In this document: in pieces, positions 19,547 through 20,922 of the stretch | Position numbering within the stretch: the stretch's first letter is position 1 | Layout: every line of letters starts with the position of its first letter | Virus record (IMG/VR): IMGVR_UViG_3300046321_000416 | Coordinates: 1-20,922 of that record | DNA length: 20,922 nucleotides | Direction: 5' to 3' (one strand) | From: a virus | Made by a program: the position numbers and the translations under genes | The notes under the pieces: model-generated | What the model was told of the DNA's origin: nothing | Seen by the model: the letters and a program-made list of their open reading frames with translations, nothing else | Databases searched by the model: none

Positions 19547-19909
19547 ATGAAAAACAATAAAATAGATACCGACCCTCAGTTAAAACTTGTCATAGACAAC
19601 GATGATTCAAAAATATCATCGACTTATAAGCAGATCAAATGTGTGACTGCTAAAAAGAGACGTAATGTTAAAGAGTCTCTTATTCAAAAATCCATCAAAT
19701 CAAACACCAACTTGAGTGTTATTGTCGAGGTATTTTCTCGCGGCATATCCTCCTGGGAACCCAATTCAAAACACGATAGAATCCAGCACGGGTTCAATCG
19801 TGTTAACTCATTCATAAATAATGGAAAAGCTATGGAATTAGATAAAGATCTGCTCGTGAAAGAAAATGAAACAAAACCTATCAATTCATTAATGGATGTA
19901 AAAAAATGA
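19547..19909 (+). CDS. Conserved phage protein, probably virion-associated
   Basis: The 120-residue protein has a basic N-terminal half (IKCVTAKKRRNVKESLIQKSIKSN) and a C-terminal motif FSRGISSWEPNSKHDRIQHGFNRVNSFINNGKAMELDKDLL. A W..G...W...........G..RVNSFI.GGKA..DKDL pattern is known to me from T4-like phages near head genes, without a firm function. It probably belongs to the late transcript starting near 19510, with the next gene overlapping its stop (ATGA). Confidence 0.65.
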   Translation: MKNNKIDTDPQLKLVIDNDDSKISSTYKQIKCVTAKKRRNVKESLIQKSIKSNTNLSVIVEVFSRGISSWEPNSKHDRIQHGFNRVNSFINNGKAMELDKDLLVKENETKPINSLMDVKK

Positions 19910-20922
19910 CAATTAAAAAAACTTCAACTATTAAACCCCAAACAATGAGTGCAGTTCAAAATCGAGATGTTGATGAAATTCAAAAGAAAATTATCGATGA
20001 AGCGCAGTTTGTTATTGTACAAAAAGGCGGTTTAAAAAAGCGTGTTAGAAACCAACCTGAACTGTTAGCTAAAATTAAAGCTGATGGATGGAACGTGATA
20101 CAGACCATTAATGAAGTTTCCTCTGAAAAATTAAAAAAATACATATCAAAGGCAACTGATTCGCAGGCAGAATTAAATAAAAAATCTGGATCTGACAGAC
20201 CAAGCGCGATTAAGCATTTGCATAAAGCAATGAACAGACAAGACTTCCAGGACAAGGCTTCTGCAAAATTGAAAGCAAGAGGAGAAAAGGCCCCTCATAT
20301 TTTTTCACAAGAAAGAAAAGATGCTATGTCTGTTTCACAGAATGCTGGTGCATACGAAAAAACACCTCACGGAGAGAATTTTAAAAATAAGGCAAAAACT
20401 GCAATGGATAAACTTCATAAACAAATGAAAGAAGAGACAATCAACGAATTGTCTAAAAAAACATTGGGTTCATACGTTCAACACGCAGCCTTAAATATGG
20501 CGCACAAAGCAAAAGATTCTGCTGTCTATGGCGAAAGAGAAAAACAATTTAAATCATCTGAAATGCAGGATTATGCTAAAGACCGAAAAGAAAAGGCAGA
20601 AAAGAAAATGTCAAAAAGATATGCTGGTATTGATGTTGCAGTGAAAAAATTAACCAAAGAAGAATTGTTGGGTATGTCTGTGGATGATGCAAAAGAACTT
20701 ATCGAAAATGTTCTTAATGCAAGAAAAACATATGTGCAAGAAGAAGCATCACCTCATATCATGATCCAGTTAAGAAAAACTGTTGACAAAAAAGTTGAGC
20801 ACAAAGTTAAATTTAAAGATGGTGCAACACATAAAGTGTCTTTAGGTCATGCCGAGGCAATTATGAGAAAACATGATGCATTGAAAAAGCCCTCTGATAA
20901 ACTTGCTTTTGTAAATAAAGTT
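19906..20922 (+). CDS. Probable structural protein, partial at the 3' end
   Basis: The frame stays open from ATG 19906 to the right edge, 339 codons with no stop. The sequence is very rich in Lys, Ala, Glu and His and mostly helical. It contains INELSKKTLGSYVQHAALNMAHKA near 183-206, a segment shared by several T4-like phage structural or head-core proteins, and later a KFKDGATHKVSLGHAEAIMRKHDAL stretch. The first 60 residues contain a VIVQKGGLKKRVRNQPELLAKIKADGW module. The high charge fits a scaffold or internal head protein, but I cannot name it. Confidence 0.65.
   Translation, partial: MTIKKTSTIKPQTMSAVQNRDVDEIQKKIIDEAQFVIVQKGGLKKRVRNQPELLAKIKADGWNVIQTINEVSSEKLKKYISKATDSQAELNKKSGSDRPSAIKHLHKAMNRQDFQDKASAKLKARGEKAPHIFSQERKDAMSVSQNAGAYEKTPHGENFKNKAKTAMDKLHKQMKEETINELSKKTLGSYVQHAALNMAHKAKDSAVYGEREKQFKSSEMQDYAKDRKEKAEKKMSKRYAGIDVAVKKLTKEELLGMSVDDAKELIENVLNARKTYVQEEASPHIMIQLRKTVDKKVEHKVKFKDGATHKVSLGHAEAIMRKHDALKKPSDKLAFVNKV

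Noticed and set aside
1-20922. CRISPR array, insertion sequence or integrase
   Set aside because: No regularly spaced repeats, transposase or recombinase signature was seen; the HNH gene is the only clear mobile element.

Overview
The window looks like part of the genome of a lytic, AT-rich, T4-superfamily myovirus, probably from a marine or other aquatic Gram-negative host. The evidence is a T4-type replication set in order (family B DNA polymerase, UvsX recombinase, gp41-type helicase), many small overlapping genes read almost entirely from the plus strand, a cluster of phage tRNAs, a homing endonuclease, and a repeated late-promoter-like octamer (CATAAATA). The host assignment is inference.

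Region 1 (1-3312) is an RNA-rich accessory region. It holds the end of an unknown gene, tRNA-Met/Ile(CAT), an HNH homing endonuclease gene whose 3' end is itself the 5' half of a tRNA-Trp, a VWA-domain protein gene, tRNA-Val(TAC), a small gene with an in-frame TGA, tRNA-Thr(GGT), a class I tRNA with a Leu(TAG) anticodon, a class II tRNA with a Thr(TGT) anticodon, and several unassigned structured RNAs. Its most striking element is a circularly permuted tRNA-Tyr(GTA) at 3224-3300. There the 3' half precedes the 5' half, the acceptor stem is closed by a GAAA tetraloop, and a flanking helix (AGGATCA/TGATCCT) leaves from the anticodon stem. Two further elements at 2300-2356 and 2366-2417 share the same flanking scaffold with compensated helix changes.

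Region 2 (3336-9339) holds small hypothetical genes and a block for NAD and nucleotide metabolism: a macro-domain-like protein, a TagD-like cytidylyltransferase, a YkuK-like RNase H fold protein, a fused NMN adenylyltransferase/Nudix protein and nicotinamide phosphoribosyltransferase. The last two make a complete nicotinamide to NMN to NAD route. Comparable phage pathways are known to rebuild NAD during infection and can defeat NAD-depleting defences.

Region 3 (9362-13152) has an Rnl5-like RNA ligase, then an envelope cassette (multi-span membrane protein, secreted L,D-transpeptidase, short amphipathic helical protein, membrane-anchored HtrA-like protease), a PD-(D/E)XK nuclease-like protein, an initiator-type tRNA-Met, and a 15-bp hairpin just before the polymerase.

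Region 4 (13185-19490) is the replication module with small zinc-binding proteins between the enzymes, followed by an FkbM-type methyltransferase. Region 5 (19502-20922) starts with a late-promoter-like motif and two genes that look structural or head-associated; the last one runs off the window. Most genes overlap or abut, which suggests long polycistronic transcripts with translational coupling.
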